Shown here piece by piece: positions 43,039 to 51,539 of a stretch of 64,000 bases of DNA. Every line of letters begins with the position of its first letter. The first letter of the stretch is position 1. Where the stretch lies: contig CAZCSP010000004.1 of NCBI GenBank assembly GCA_964501275.1, forward strand, positions 124,001 through 188,000, given 5' to 3'. Both the position numbers and the translations under genes were made by a program. Source of the DNA: 55-13 sp964501275 (GTDB taxonomy: Bacteria; Armatimonadota; Fimbriimonadia; Fimbriimonadales; Fimbriimonadaceae). Below the pieces are notes generated by a model. It saw nothing but the letters and a program-made list of their open reading frames with translations, had not been told where the DNA came from and did no database searches.

Positions 43039-44526
43039 TCACCCCTTTGCTCCTCCGACCAAATCCTCCATCTGCCTTCCGGGGATAAAGAGGGCGAGGA
43101 TGAGGGTGGCGATGGATAGGATGAGGACGCACCAGAAGGTGAGGTGGAGGCCGTGGGCGAGGGCGTTGACGACTAGCTCTTTGTTCGGAAGCGTGGCGGC
43201 TTGGGCGGGGGAGTCCAGGAGTTTTCTCACGCTCTCCGCGTCCACCGGCGTGGTCTTGGAGTAGGCGTGGAGGCCGTAATTCAAAATACTGCCCAGGACC
43301 ACCGCGCCCAAGGTGTTGCCGAGGGTTCGGGAGAAGACGGCAGCGGCGGTGGCGCTGCCTCGCTGTTGCCAAGGGACGCTGCCTTGGACCATGATGAGGC
43401 AGGTGACGATGAGGAAGCCCATCCCAAACCCCAGAATAAACGACCCCGTTCCAGCGAAGAAGGGGCTACTATCAGGCGTGAGGAAGGGGAAGAATGCAGC
43501 GCCGACGATGATCAGGACCGAACCCAAGCGTAGCGTCTCGCGCATCCCGATGTGGGCGTAGAGCCGCCTTGCGACCATGGAAGCCAGCGGCCAGCCGACG
43601 GCCATCATGGTGAGAGCCAAGCCGGCTACGGTGGGCGACCTCCCCATGACTCCTTGGACATAGACCGCCAGGAAAGAGGTGACGCCGATCAGGGTCATCC
43701 CCGCGATCAGGGCGGTCAGGTTGGAGGATGCGATGAGGCGGTCGCGCCAAAGCTCCAGGGCCAGCATCGGCTCCTCGGCTCGCTTCTCCTGCCAGAAGAA
43801 GAGCGGGATTGAGATGGTGAAGACAATGACGCAGATCGCGATCACCACCGGACTGGCTCCCGGCTGGCCGATCTCGGTGAGGGCGACTAGGAGGGCGCTG
43901 ATGCCGATGGCGAAGACGGTCGCGCCCACGGCATCCAGGTTGTGTTTCTTCCGCTCGATCCCCTCATGCAGGTTCCGGGTGACCAGGAAGATGGTGGCGA
44001 TGCCGACCGGGATGTTGATCCAGAACACCCACGGCCAGGAGAACTTCTCCACGATGATTCCGCCCACCAGCGGCCCGATCACAGCCGAGATGCCCCAGAC
44101 ACTCGACAGGTAGCCCTGGATACTGGCCCGCTCTTCTGGCGAATAGAGGTCAGCAACGATGGTCATGGCGACCGGTTGCATGGCTCCCGCCCCCAGGCCC
44201 TGCATCAGGCGAAAGGCGATGAGGGCGATCATGGTCCGGGCGAAGCCACAGAGAATCGAGCCGACGAGGAAGATCACGATGCCTCCGACCAGGACCGGCC
44301 TCCGTCCATAGAGGTCGGCAAGTTTGCCGAAGAGGACGGTGGTGGCGGTTTGAGTCAGCAGGAATCCGGCGAAGACCCAGCTATACAGCGAAAACCCGCC
44401 CAGCCGCCCTACGATCTCTGGCATCGCGGTCGCCACAATGGTCGCCTCGATCGCGATCATGAACATCGCCAACATCACGCTCACCAAGACCAGGGATCGG
44501 CGGGTTTGGAAAGCGGAGGCGGACAT
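43039..44526 (-). CDS. MFS drug exporter, EmrB/QacA (DHA2, 14-TM) type
   Basis: 495 residues, about 14 transmembrane helices. Motif A as GKLADLYGRRPVLVGG, the first-helix region IAIEATIVATAMPEIV and motif C-like GPLVGGIIVEKFSWPWVFWI (positions about 155-175) mark a proton-driven DHA2 exporter. The substrate is unknown. I start at ATG 44526 (MSASAFQTRRSL), which has TAGGGAT shortly upstream. An in-frame extension to 44700 would cover repeat sequence. Confidence 0.9.
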   Translation of the reverse strand: MSASAFQTRRSLVLVSVMLAMFMIAIEATIVATAMPEIVGRLGGFSLYSWVFAGFLLTQTATTVLFGKLADLYGRRPVLVGGIVIFLVGSILCGFARTMIALIAFRLMQGLGAGAMQPVAMTIVADLYSPEERASIQGYLSSVWGISAVIGPLVGGIIVEKFSWPWVFWINIPVGIATIFLVTRNLHEGIERKKHNLDAVGATVFAIGISALLVALTEIGQPGASPVVIAICVIVFTISIPLFFWQEKRAEEPMLALELWRDRLIASSNLTALIAGMTLIGVTSFLAVYVQGVMGRSPTVAGLALTMMAVGWPLASMVARRLYAHIGMRETLRLGSVLIIVGAAFFPFLTPDSSPFFAGTGSFILGFGMGFLIVTCLIMVQGSVPWQQRGSATAAAVFSRTLGNTLGAVVLGSILNYGLHAYSKTTPVDAESVRKLLDSPAQAATLPNKELVVNALAHGLHLTFWCVLILSIATLILALFIPGRQMEDLVGGAKG

Positions 44527-44600
44527 CGGTATCCCTAAGCATGGCACGGCGGGGATGTTGGGTGATGGGACGTGATGGGGGTGAGTCGTGATGGATGTGA

Positions 44601-44712
44601 CGGGTTCAAATCTGCAACTCGAATTCGGTGGCCCTCTGTGTTTTTCGGTGGTTCCTTCAAATGGCCAGGCACAAAACCACCGAGGGCCGCAGAGGACCAC
44701 CGAAGGATTGCC
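44601..44712. repeat. ACCACCGAGGGCC-type inverted repeat
   Basis: TTCGGTGGCCCTCTGTGTTT and TTTCGGTGGTT on the left, AACCACCGAGGGCCGCAGAGG and ACCACCGAAGG on the right, forming a long imperfect hairpin. A sister copy lies at 60978-61075. Confidence 0.75.
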
Positions 44713-44756
44713 GACTACCTGAGAGCTAGTTTGAAAATTCGCTCTAGCTTTAGAAC

Positions 44757-44932
44757 GGCGTCATCCTGAGCGAGCCATAAGCGGTTTGTAGCTTCGCCGT
44801 TTGCTGGTCGCGAGTCGAAGGACCTCACCCGTTTGTAGACTCCTCTCAACCTACATGCGGGTGAGGTGGTTCGACTCCGCGGCATAGAACGCTCTACTAA
44901 ACTAAAACGGTCGGGCCGCTCCGCTCACCATG
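44757..44932. repeat. MITE-like palindrome (GTCATCCTGAGCG family)
   Basis: Outer arms ACGGCGTCATCCTGAGCGAG (44757 region) and CGCTCCGCTCACCATGACGC (to about 44931). Inner arms GAGTCGAAGGACCTCACCCG and CGGGTGAGGTGGTTCGACTC around TTTGTAG/CTACA. The GTCATCCTGAGCG...AAGGA sequence is widespread between genes in many unrelated bacteria. Together with the neighbouring repeat it fills the 44527-44981 gap. Confidence 0.75.
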
Positions 44933-44981
44933 ACGCCGTACTACAAGCATGAGTTTACATACAAGCTACTAAGGGATGGAG

Positions 44982-45905
44982 CTATCCGCCAAACAACCGC
45001 TTCGCGGCTCTCGACCCAGGTTCGATTCCGGCTCCTACCATGGAGCGGACGGCGGCCATGAGGTTCGAACTGAGTTCGTTGCGGACGGTGTGGCCCAGGA
45101 GCTGGTCTCCATCGGCAAAGGGGGCGGCGTTGAGGCGTTGGCCGAGATGGTCGGCGGTGCGGTAGGCGGCGTCCAGCGAGTAGGCGGGGTTGGGGGAGAG
45201 GGGGAGGCTGAAACCGATGAGGAGGCCTGGGTGCCGGACTTCGGCCTGTACCGAAGACAAGGCGAAGGAGCTGGCGCCCCCGGTCGGGGTGACTTCGACA
45301 TAAGGGTCGCCCGTTGCCGCATCGACGATCTCAAAGAACCCCGACGGCTTCAGGTCGAAGCCAAGCTCGGCCAAGGCGATCCATACCTCCCGCTCAGGAA
45401 ATTCGGGGCCTTTGGGAACCATGAGAATCTCCACGCCGATGTCCAGGTTCTCCTGAATCTCCTTGAGGATGGACACATGGCGGTTGACGTCGGCGGGAGG
45501 CGGGAGGGGCATGGCTCGGCGCTGGAGGTGGGTGGCGAAGCTCTCCGCGACCTGGAACAGGTGGGCGGCGGCTTGGCTGGTCAGCTCACCCTGGTCGGTT
45601 ACCAAATCCCAAGCGAGGGCAACAGAGTCGTAGGATCCATCGGTTCGAGCGATCAGAGGTTGCCAATCCTTGTCGGCGGGAGACATCGCGAAAAGCTGAG
45701 GCTGTCCCAAGGCCTGATGCCATCGTGGGTCGAGAAGGGCGGCGACGGCGGCGGCCGGGCAGGATCGAGGCCCGACCAATTCGATCACAAACTGCACCTT
45801 GTGCTCGGGGCCGGGGCGCTCTGGCTGTCTCACGGGTGGCGGTGGGAGAGCCACCTTGGGGTCGCGGGCAAGCGGTTGTCCGAAAACGGTCGTCACATCC
45901 GCCAT
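44982..45905 (-). CDS. Unknown protein with possible ZipA-C-like domain
   Basis: 307 residues, Pro-rich N-terminus (KVALPPPPVRQPERPGP), no signal peptide. The C-terminal part (LGFDLKPSGFFEIVDAATGD, then FSLPLSPNPAYSLDAAYRTA and DHLGQRLNAAPFADGDQLL) follows the strand-helix order and G-F-x-F...LP motifs of ZipA C-terminal FtsZ-binding domains. The match is by eye and could be convergent. There is no membrane anchor, unlike true ZipA. ATG 45905 lies 3 bases from the era stop with GGAG upstream, so it is coupled to era. Confidence 0.6.
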   Translation of the reverse strand: MADVTTVFGQPLARDPKVALPPPPVRQPERPGPEHKVQFVIELVGPRSCPAAAVAALLDPRWHQALGQPQLFAMSPADKDWQPLIARTDGSYDSVALAWDLVTDQGELTSQAAAHLFQVAESFATHLQRRAMPLPPPADVNRHVSILKEIQENLDIGVEILMVPKGPEFPEREVWIALAELGFDLKPSGFFEIVDAATGDPYVEVTPTGGASSFALSSVQAEVRHPGLLIGFSLPLSPNPAYSLDAAYRTADHLGQRLNAAPFADGDQLLGHTVRNELSSNLMAAVRSMVGAGIEPGSRAAKRLFGG

Positions 45906-45908
45906 ACG

Positions 45909-46829
45909 TTACTCCGCGTAATCGAGTTCCTGGAGCATTCGCGGATTCATCCGCCAATCCTCGCGCACTCGCACCTGTAGTTCCAGGAACACCTTCTGCC
46001 CCAGCAGTTCCTCAATCTCTTGCCGGGCTTCGGTGCCGATCTTTTTGACGAACTGCCCCTGCTTTCCAATGAGGATCGCCCGCTGACTGGCCTTCTCGAC
46101 AAAGATGCTCGCCGAGATGCGGATCAGGTTTTCTTCCTCTTCCCAATCATCCACCATCACGGCGACGGCGTGGGGAATCTCCTGCTTGGTGGCGATGAGG
46201 ATCTTCTCCCGGACGAACTCGCTTGCGATGAAGCGGCTGGACTGGTCGGTGTAGTTGTCGGGGTCGTACTGGGCCTCGCCTTCGGGGAGCTTGGCGACGA
46301 TCATCTCGACGAGCTTGTCTACATTGTTACCGCGAATCGCGGTGGTCAGCATGTAATCCTCGGTTTTGAAGAGCCCAGTGTAGGCGTCCACATTCCGCTG
46401 TACCGAGTCGGCCTTGAGAAGGTCCATCTTGTTGAGGCAGAGGATGACCGGGATGGGGACCAGCTTGTCTGGATCGTTCAGGTCGTGGACCTCCAGCCCG
46501 GTGAGCAACTTGGCGATCTCTTTGTCACCCTCGTTGGGATGGTGGCTGGAGTCGGCGACGTAGACGATCACATCCACGTCGTGGAGGGATTTGCGCGCCT
46601 GTTCCACCATGGAGCGTCCCAGCTTGGTGTGGGGTTCGTGGATGCCGGGGGTGTCGATAAAGGCGATCTGGTAGCCGTCGCCAGTGGTGATTCCCACCAC
46701 CCGCTTACGGGTGGTTTGGGGTTTGTTACTGACGATGGACACCTTCTGGCCCACGATGTGGTTCAGAAGGGTGCTTTTACCAACGTTCGGCTTGCCGATG
46801 AGGGCGACGTTTCCAAAGCGATGGGCCAT
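45909..46829 (-). CDS. era: GTPase Era
   Basis: 306 residues. GTPase motifs: G1 GKPNVGKSTLL, G3 DTPGIHEP, G4 LNKMD. The C-terminal KH domain has RAILIGKQGQFVKKIGTEAR. Era binds the 3' end of 16S rRNA and assists 30S assembly. Second-to-last gene of a minus-strand run: HAD phosphatase, glycosidase-like giant, era, ZipA-like, with overlaps or gaps of a few bases, so an operon is likely. Confidence 0.97.
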   Translation of the reverse strand: MAHRFGNVALIGKPNVGKSTLLNHIVGQKVSIVSNKPQTTRKRVVGITTGDGYQIAFIDTPGIHEPHTKLGRSMVEQARKSLHDVDVIVYVADSSHHPNEGDKEIAKLLTGLEVHDLNDPDKLVPIPVILCLNKMDLLKADSVQRNVDAYTGLFKTEDYMLTTAIRGNNVDKLVEMIVAKLPEGEAQYDPDNYTDQSSRFIASEFVREKILIATKQEIPHAVAVMVDDWEEEENLIRISASIFVEKASQRAILIGKQGQFVKKIGTEARQEIEELLGQKVFLELQVRVREDWRMNPRMLQELDYAE

Positions 46830-46832
46830 GGG

Positions 46833-49800
46833 CTAGTCCCTCTTACGGAACACGACGCTGATCCCCAAGTCGTCGTCTCCGCCGTATTCGGGCCGAATAT
46901 TGGCGGTCTCTTCCGATCCGCCTCGGTCGCCGCGCCGTCGCCGTCGTCGCCTTCTGCCAGGTCTTTCCTCGGGTTCTGGCTCGGGGGCGGCCTCCTCGAC
47001 GATCTGTTGGGGCCGCAGGAACCACTCGTCGGCCACCTCGTCCGCATCGCCGCCCTCCATCCACTCGTTGAGCTTCATCATCGGGATATCGAAGGAGGCG
47101 GCGTCCCCGGCCAAGGTGTTGTCCAGCTTGTCGGGCAGCTCGGCGATCTTGAGAAGCTCGTCGGGGTCGGCGGAGAGGATCGAGTCGATCTCCTCGTGGG
47201 TGCCCACCAGGAAGACATGGGTGGAGCCGTCGGTCGCCTGGAACCGCAGGTTGGTGCTGTCCGTCTGAACCCAGCCCTTTTGGAGCAGGTTGTAGGCAGC
47301 CCATTTGCTGGGGAGGGCGATAGTGCGCGGTCCGGCGTTGCCGCAGTGGACGGTGAGGAAGGGTGGTCGCAGATGGACCACGTCGTCGGTGAAGTTCCAG
47401 ATGTGGGCGCCCGCCATCTGGGCCAAGGCGCGGATGAGGCCGGGGTTGACCATCGGCTCGCCGAGGAATACGCTGGTCCACTTCGTATCGGGCGTCTCCG
47501 AGTCGAATTCCTTCACCACAAAACTGGGCAAACCCGTTTGGGAGTATTCGCCCAAGACCAGCGCCTCTTCGGGGATCGCGAAGTAGCTCGGCTCCAACTT
47601 GGTGCCGCTGGCGATAGCTCGATCCGGGAAGGCTTCGCAGAGCGGGTGGCGGCGGTTGAGGATGGTGGTTCCCGACTTGCTGTAGAACGGCTGAGGCTTC
47701 AGGGCGATGCCTGTTACCTCTCGGGCGCGCTCCAGGGAGTCTCGGCCGGAGTCGAAGAGTCCGGCCGAGTAGAGCCAGAACAGCACTTTGCCATCCCGCT
47801 GAAGGCGGCTCTTGATGGCGGCGCGGAGGTCGGGGCGCAGATCCCAGGCGTTGAGGAAGATGTAGGCCTTGGCCTCGGGGAACTTCTCGCGGTGGGCAAG
47901 GTCGCTCAGCAGGTAGAAGCCCGCATTGACCCCGGCCCGAAGCACCGACTCGCGAACGTTCTGCACCAGGAGGGTGAAGGCGTTGGGATCGACCAGGTAG
48001 GCGAGGGCGCGTTCGTCGATGAAGACGCAGATGTCCGGCTCGGCGCTCCCGGCCGCCATTCCATTGACCAGCGCTTCGGAAATTTTGGAGGCTCGGCCCC
48101 AGATGCTGGAGGTTTTGAGCCATCCATTGCCCCACAGGTCCATCCAACTGATGCCGGAGCCATGGGCGAGGGCCGCACCCGCGCCGCGCCAGTGGACGCT
48201 GTCCAAGGCCTGGGGGGTCTTGATCATCGGGTTGAAGTCGTCCGGCTCCCGACCGCCGCTCAGAGAGGTCTTGAAGTCCTCTTCGCTCAGGTAGAGCTTG
48301 CCATTCAGGGCGAAGCTGTCGATGGGGCCAGGGAAGGCGGCGGTTCCGCCCGGCTCACGGTCGCGGTAGCTGGGCGGACCGGCGATGAAGTCGATCTCCG
48401 GCGTGCGCAACAGTTTGCCCAGGGAAAGGTGGCCGCTGGCAGGGTGGGACCACTCGAAGGTGTATCCATAACTGGCGCCGATGAGGAAGTTGCCTTCGCT
48501 GGCTTCCTTGGCGGCATAGGCCAGGTCGCCGATACGCTGGACGGTGGCGTCGCTGAGGAACAGGTGGTAATCCACGTACCGGCGCTGTTTGCGGCTGGAA
48601 CGGACGAACTTGTCGCCCTCCGTCCCCTCGGGCTGGTAGACCGGAACTTGCAGGTCGTTGAAGGAGGCGTTGCCGTCGAACCAGGAGGCGCGGAGCATGA
48701 CCACATCGTCCAGGTAGCGCACCCTCGCCCACTCGCGGAACTTGACGGTAGCGGCGTCGGAAGTGTCATAGCCCCAACGGTCGGCGAAGAACCACTCGCC
48801 CCGGTCCAAGTGGAGGCCGAGGATATGGTTCGCGAGGTCGAGCTGCCTCAGCTTGGAGACGAAGGTGTGAAGGCAGCTCTTGGCCAGGTTCCAGAACTCG
48901 TCGTCGCAGACGCTGGGCTCGGCCAGGGAGCCGTCCTCGTGCAGGAAGCGACCCTTGGGGAAGTTCTGCTGCCAGCCTCGGGGAGCTTTGAAGACGAGTC
49001 GGAAGAGAACCTGAGACTCGGGGTCTACGGAGACGGACTTGGAGAGGAGGTAGGCCGCCATCTGGACACTGGCCTCAATCGCGTTCTCGTCGATCTCAAA
49101 GTCCAAGTAGTGGGAATGCAGGTGGATTCCCGCCTCGGACGCCATGCGAAGCTCTTCGAGAACGGTGGTCGCGCTTCGCTCGTCGGTGGTGCCGCCAAAG
49201 AAGAACATCGGCGGATAGACCCGGCCATCGCGGACCAAGGTGGGCAGGCCGTTGCGCACGACCACCTGCGGGGCGTTGGCGGGGGTGGGGATGAGGGGCT
49301 TGGGCGGGGGAGCGAGGTTCTTCTTCTCTCTAGGCCGGAAGCTGACCGGAATCTCTTCGGGCGTGGGTTCTTCGATTTCAACTTCGACCACTGCCTTGTC
49401 GCGGGGCTTTGCCTTGTCTCTATCGCGACGACGGCTCCGGTCTCGCGATCTCGCTTCGGAGGGCTGGTCGGACTCGGCGGAGGGGGCGGCTTGCTTGCCG
49501 GTGAACTCGCGCCAGATGGGCACGGGCAGATCGTCGTCGACAAGGAAGTCCTCGTGGACGACCTCGATCTTTGGAGCAGGCTCGGCTTTGGCTCGGGCTT
49601 TCTTCTCGCGAGGTTTGGGCTTTTCTTCAGCCGTCGGTTGGGGAGCGGCTTGGCGAGGTCGGAAGATCGGCATGGGCACGTCGTCGTCCGCCTCAAAGGG
49701 AGCGTGCTCGGCGGCTTTGGCTTTGGTGCGAGTGGTCTTCTTAGGAGAGGGCCTTTCCTCGGGCTCGACTTTCGCCTTGGCGCGAGAGCGGGCGGGCTTG

Positions 49801-50081
49801 GCGGCAACGGGCCCTGGTTCAGGCTCGGGCTCGACCTTTTTCCGTCGAGTGGCCTTGGGCTTGGGTTCTTCGACCACGGCAACCAGTTCTTCTGCCGCCT
49901 TCTTGGCGCGAGTCGTCTTAGGCTTGGGAACTTCAGCAGCTGCCTCTTCGACCTTGGCCTTTCGCGTCGTCTTGACAGGTGTCTCGGGTTCGGTCTTGGC
50001 AGTTCTTCTGGTTCGAGTCGGTTTTGGTTCTTCGGGGGTCGTGGTTGTCGAGGTTAAATCGTCTGTCTTTTTTCGTGGCAT
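46833..50081 (-). CDS. Very large glycosidase-like protein with basic disordered tails
   Basis: 1082 residues from ATG 50081. Residues 1-290 are low-complexity, rich in Lys/Arg/Pro/Glu with repeated units such as KTTRAKK, RRKKVEPEPEPG and RRRDRDKAKPRDK. The central 650 residues start RVYPPMFFFGGTTDERSATT and contain HSHYLDFEID, ILGLHLDRGEWFF and WMDLWGNGWLK, the layout of a GH42-like or DUF4434-like TIM barrel with a trailing glutamine-amidotransferase-like domain. The C-terminus carries RPGRRRRRRRRGDRGG. There is no signal peptide. The basic tails suggest nucleic-acid or ribosome binding, odd for a glycosidase. It overlaps the phosphatase gene by 28 bases and lies 3 bases before era. Confidence 0.72.
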   Translation of the reverse strand: MPRKKTDDLTSTTTTPEEPKPTRTRRTAKTEPETPVKTTRKAKVEEAAAEVPKPKTTRAKKAAEELVAVVEEPKPKATRRKKVEPEPEPGPVAAKPARSRAKAKVEPEERPSPKKTTRTKAKAAEHAPFEADDDVPMPIFRPRQAAPQPTAEEKPKPREKKARAKAEPAPKIEVVHEDFLVDDDLPVPIWREFTGKQAAPSAESDQPSEARSRDRSRRRDRDKAKPRDKAVVEVEIEEPTPEEIPVSFRPREKKNLAPPPKPLIPTPANAPQVVVRNGLPTLVRDGRVYPPMFFFGGTTDERSATTVLEELRMASEAGIHLHSHYLDFEIDENAIEASVQMAAYLLSKSVSVDPESQVLFRLVFKAPRGWQQNFPKGRFLHEDGSLAEPSVCDDEFWNLAKSCLHTFVSKLRQLDLANHILGLHLDRGEWFFADRWGYDTSDAATVKFREWARVRYLDDVVMLRASWFDGNASFNDLQVPVYQPEGTEGDKFVRSSRKQRRYVDYHLFLSDATVQRIGDLAYAAKEASEGNFLIGASYGYTFEWSHPASGHLSLGKLLRTPEIDFIAGPPSYRDREPGGTAAFPGPIDSFALNGKLYLSEEDFKTSLSGGREPDDFNPMIKTPQALDSVHWRGAGAALAHGSGISWMDLWGNGWLKTSSIWGRASKISEALVNGMAAGSAEPDICVFIDERALAYLVDPNAFTLLVQNVRESVLRAGVNAGFYLLSDLAHREKFPEAKAYIFLNAWDLRPDLRAAIKSRLQRDGKVLFWLYSAGLFDSGRDSLERAREVTGIALKPQPFYSKSGTTILNRRHPLCEAFPDRAIASGTKLEPSYFAIPEEALVLGEYSQTGLPSFVVKEFDSETPDTKWTSVFLGEPMVNPGLIRALAQMAGAHIWNFTDDVVHLRPPFLTVHCGNAGPRTIALPSKWAAYNLLQKGWVQTDSTNLRFQATDGSTHVFLVGTHEEIDSILSADPDELLKIAELPDKLDNTLAGDAASFDIPMMKLNEWMEGGDADEVADEWFLRPQQIVEEAAPEPEPEERPGRRRRRRRRGDRGGSEETANIRPEYGGDDDLGISVVFRKRD

Positions 50082-50767
50082 GAGGTTTCCAGGAAGGATT
50101 GCTGAGCCCACCGGAGGAGGTCGCCTGGCGTTTCAAAGTACGCCGCCGGCGATTCGGCAAGGAGGGTCTCGCGGTCGGAAGCTCCGAACCCGACGGCGAT
50201 TGGGGTGACGCCGGCGTCGCGCGCACATCGCAGGTCGAACACGGAATCGCCGATCATCACGGCTTGGCTAGGTTCGACTTGCAGGCGCTCGCAGGCGAGA
50301 ATCGCCGCTTCGGGAGCGGGCTTGGGGAGATGAACATCGGAGGCGCAGACGGCGGTATGGATCGCGTCGGCTGCGTCGAATCGAGTAAGAAAATGCTCTA
50401 GTTCAACGGCGTTCTTGCTGGTAACAAGGGCCGTTCGGAGTCCCGCGCGATGGCAAAGCCGCAAGCTTTCGACGGATTCGTCAAAGACGTACTCCATCTC
50501 TTGGTGGACTTTGTATCGGGAGATGGCGTAGTCCACCATCTCGGCCAGCTTTTCGCCGCTGGGCGGCGCGTCCTGAAACATCTGAAGCTGCTGGCGCAAA
50601 GGGATTCCGCAGAGGGAGAGAAGAACGGATCGCTCCGGCCTCGTTCCCAGGAAATGCTCGTAGGTATCGCCCAGTCCTCGCACAAAAACCTCGAGGCTAT
50701 CGACAAGCGTTCCATCCACGTCAAAGAGCGCGGCGCGAAAGTCGGATAGGGACAAGCCTTGCGGCAT
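50054..50767 (-). CDS. HAD-superfamily phosphatase (phosphoglycolate phosphatase-like)
   Basis: 237 residues. Motif I FDVDGTLVDS, motif II LVTSKN, motif III K in LPKPAPEA, motif IV MIGDSVFDLRCARDAG; a helical cap sits between I and II. Subfamily IA, close to Gph/PGP or pyrophosphatase PpaX-type enzymes; the exact substrate is not decidable. Start ATG 50767 is chosen because CATACT lies exactly 7 nt upstream. First gene of the operon leading to era. Confidence 0.9.
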   Translation of the reverse strand: MPQGLSLSDFRAALFDVDGTLVDSLEVFVRGLGDTYEHFLGTRPERSVLLSLCGIPLRQQLQMFQDAPPSGEKLAEMVDYAISRYKVHQEMEYVFDESVESLRLCHRAGLRTALVTSKNAVELEHFLTRFDAADAIHTAVCASDVHLPKPAPEAAILACERLQVEPSQAVMIGDSVFDLRCARDAGVTPIAVGFGASDRETLLAESPAAYFETPGDLLRWAQQSFLETSCHEKRQTI

Positions 50768-50774
50768 TGCGTCA

Positions 50775-50780
50775 AGTATG
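50775..50780 (-). promoter_or_regulatory. Leaderless-type -10 box for HAD phosphatase operon
   Basis: CATACT on the minus strand, 7 nt before ATG 50767. Confidence 0.55.
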
Positions 50781-50816
50781 GCAGATTCAGGCTGATTGAG
50801 TGTGGGTCTGATACAA

Positions 50817-50857
50817 CGCTCCACCGACAGGGGGGTGTCGGGGGAGCGAGTTTTTTT
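50817..50857 (+). terminator. Terminator-like hairpin upstream of the EVE gene
   Basis: CGCTCCACCGACA 50817-50829 pairs with TGTCGGGGGAGCG 50836-50848 (one mismatch), followed by AGTTTTTTT. No plus-strand gene precedes it, so it may stop antisense transcription from the era operon region. Its right arm belongs to the GGGTGTYGGGGGAGC repeat family also seen at 8993-9126. Confidence 0.65.
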
Positions 50858-50861
50858 CTGT

Positions 50862-50867
50862 TAGAAT
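50862..50867 (+). promoter_or_regulatory. Leaderless-type -10 box for EVE gene
   Basis: TAGAAT exactly 7 nt before ATG 50875, directly after the T-run of the hairpin. Confidence 0.55.
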
Positions 50868-50874
50868 CTCACCT

Positions 50875-51339
50875 ATGCGTTACTGGCTGATGAAGTCCGA
50901 GCCGGACACCTACTCTATCGACGACCTGAAGAAGTCCAAGGGGCCAGCGATGTGGGAGGGATGTCGGAACTACACCGTCCGCAACTTCTTCCGCGACACG
51001 ATGGAGCCGGGCGACTTGGCCTTTTTCCACCACTCGAACGCAAACCCATCGGGCATTATCGGGGTGATGGAGGTCGTCGGCGAACCCTATCCCGATCCCA
51101 CCCAATTCGATCCCAAGAGCCACTACTACGACCCCAAGAGTCCCAAGGACAACCCTCGCTGGCTGGCGAGGGACGTGGTCTTCAAAGAGAAATTCAAGCG
51201 CGTCATCTCCCTCGCCGAACTCAAAACCATACCGGGACTGGAGGAGATGCTGGTGATTCGGAAGGGCCAGCGGCTCAGCGTGATGCCAGTGACGGAGAAG
51301 GAGTGGGAGATTGTGATGGGGTTGGCGAAAGGGCTCTGA
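50875..51339 (+). CDS. EVE-domain protein (PUA-like)
   Basis: 154 residues, a complete EVE domain: MRYWLMKSEPDTYSIDDL, WEGCRNYTVRNFFRDTM, GDLAFFHHSN and the GIIGVMEVVGEPYPDPTQFD block. EVE domains bind modified bases in DNA or RNA (PUA/YTH-like fold). The free-standing form is widespread and thymocyte-nuclear-protein-1-like; its ligand is uncertain. It is a single-gene leaderless transcript followed by a hairpin repeat. Confidence 0.92.
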   Translation: MRYWLMKSEPDTYSIDDLKKSKGPAMWEGCRNYTVRNFFRDTMEPGDLAFFHHSNANPSGIIGVMEVVGEPYPDPTQFDPKSHYYDPKSPKDNPRWLARDVVFKEKFKRVISLAELKTIPGLEEMLVIRKGQRLSVMPVTEKEWEIVMGLAKGL

Positions 51340-51466
51340 GTTTGGAGTTTGGAGGGTGGAGTTTGGAGTTGGAAGACGAAGCTTGGATGAAACGCCGCAC
51401 CTGGCTCTTTGCCGTTAAAAACCCGAATTCCAAACTCCGCCCTCCACCCCCCAAACTTCAAAGCCC
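51331..51466. repeat. Intergenic hairpin with GAGTTTGGAGTTTGGA arms
   Basis: Left arm 51331-51375 of tandem GTTTGGA(G/A) units, right arm 51424-51466 with CCAAACTCCGCCCTCCACCC; the arms are complementary over most of their length. It starts inside the last codons of the EVE gene. Confidence 0.8.
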
Positions 51467-51484
51467 TTGCAAATCACCCTGTGA

Positions 51485-51498
51485 GCAGGTTAACCTGC
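51485..51498. promoter_or_regulatory. Perfect 14-bp palindrome, candidate operator
   Basis: GCAGGTTAACCTGC lies 41 bases upstream of the amidohydrolase ATG. A perfect palindrome of this size at a promoter suggests a dimeric regulator site. Half-sites TAACCTG...CAGGTTA recur at 60895-60921. Confidence 0.45.
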
Positions 51499-51539
51499 GG
51501 AGCATTCCTTAACCTTTGAATACGGGGTGTGTAGAACTT

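Noticed and set aside
46020..50057. A 1345-codon open frame on the plus strand opposite era and the glycosidase-like gene
   Set aside because: It is a mirror frame produced by GC-rich codon bias. The minus-strand frames encode recognisable Era and a barrel protein, while the plus frame gives Gly/Val/Leu-rich sequence without domains.
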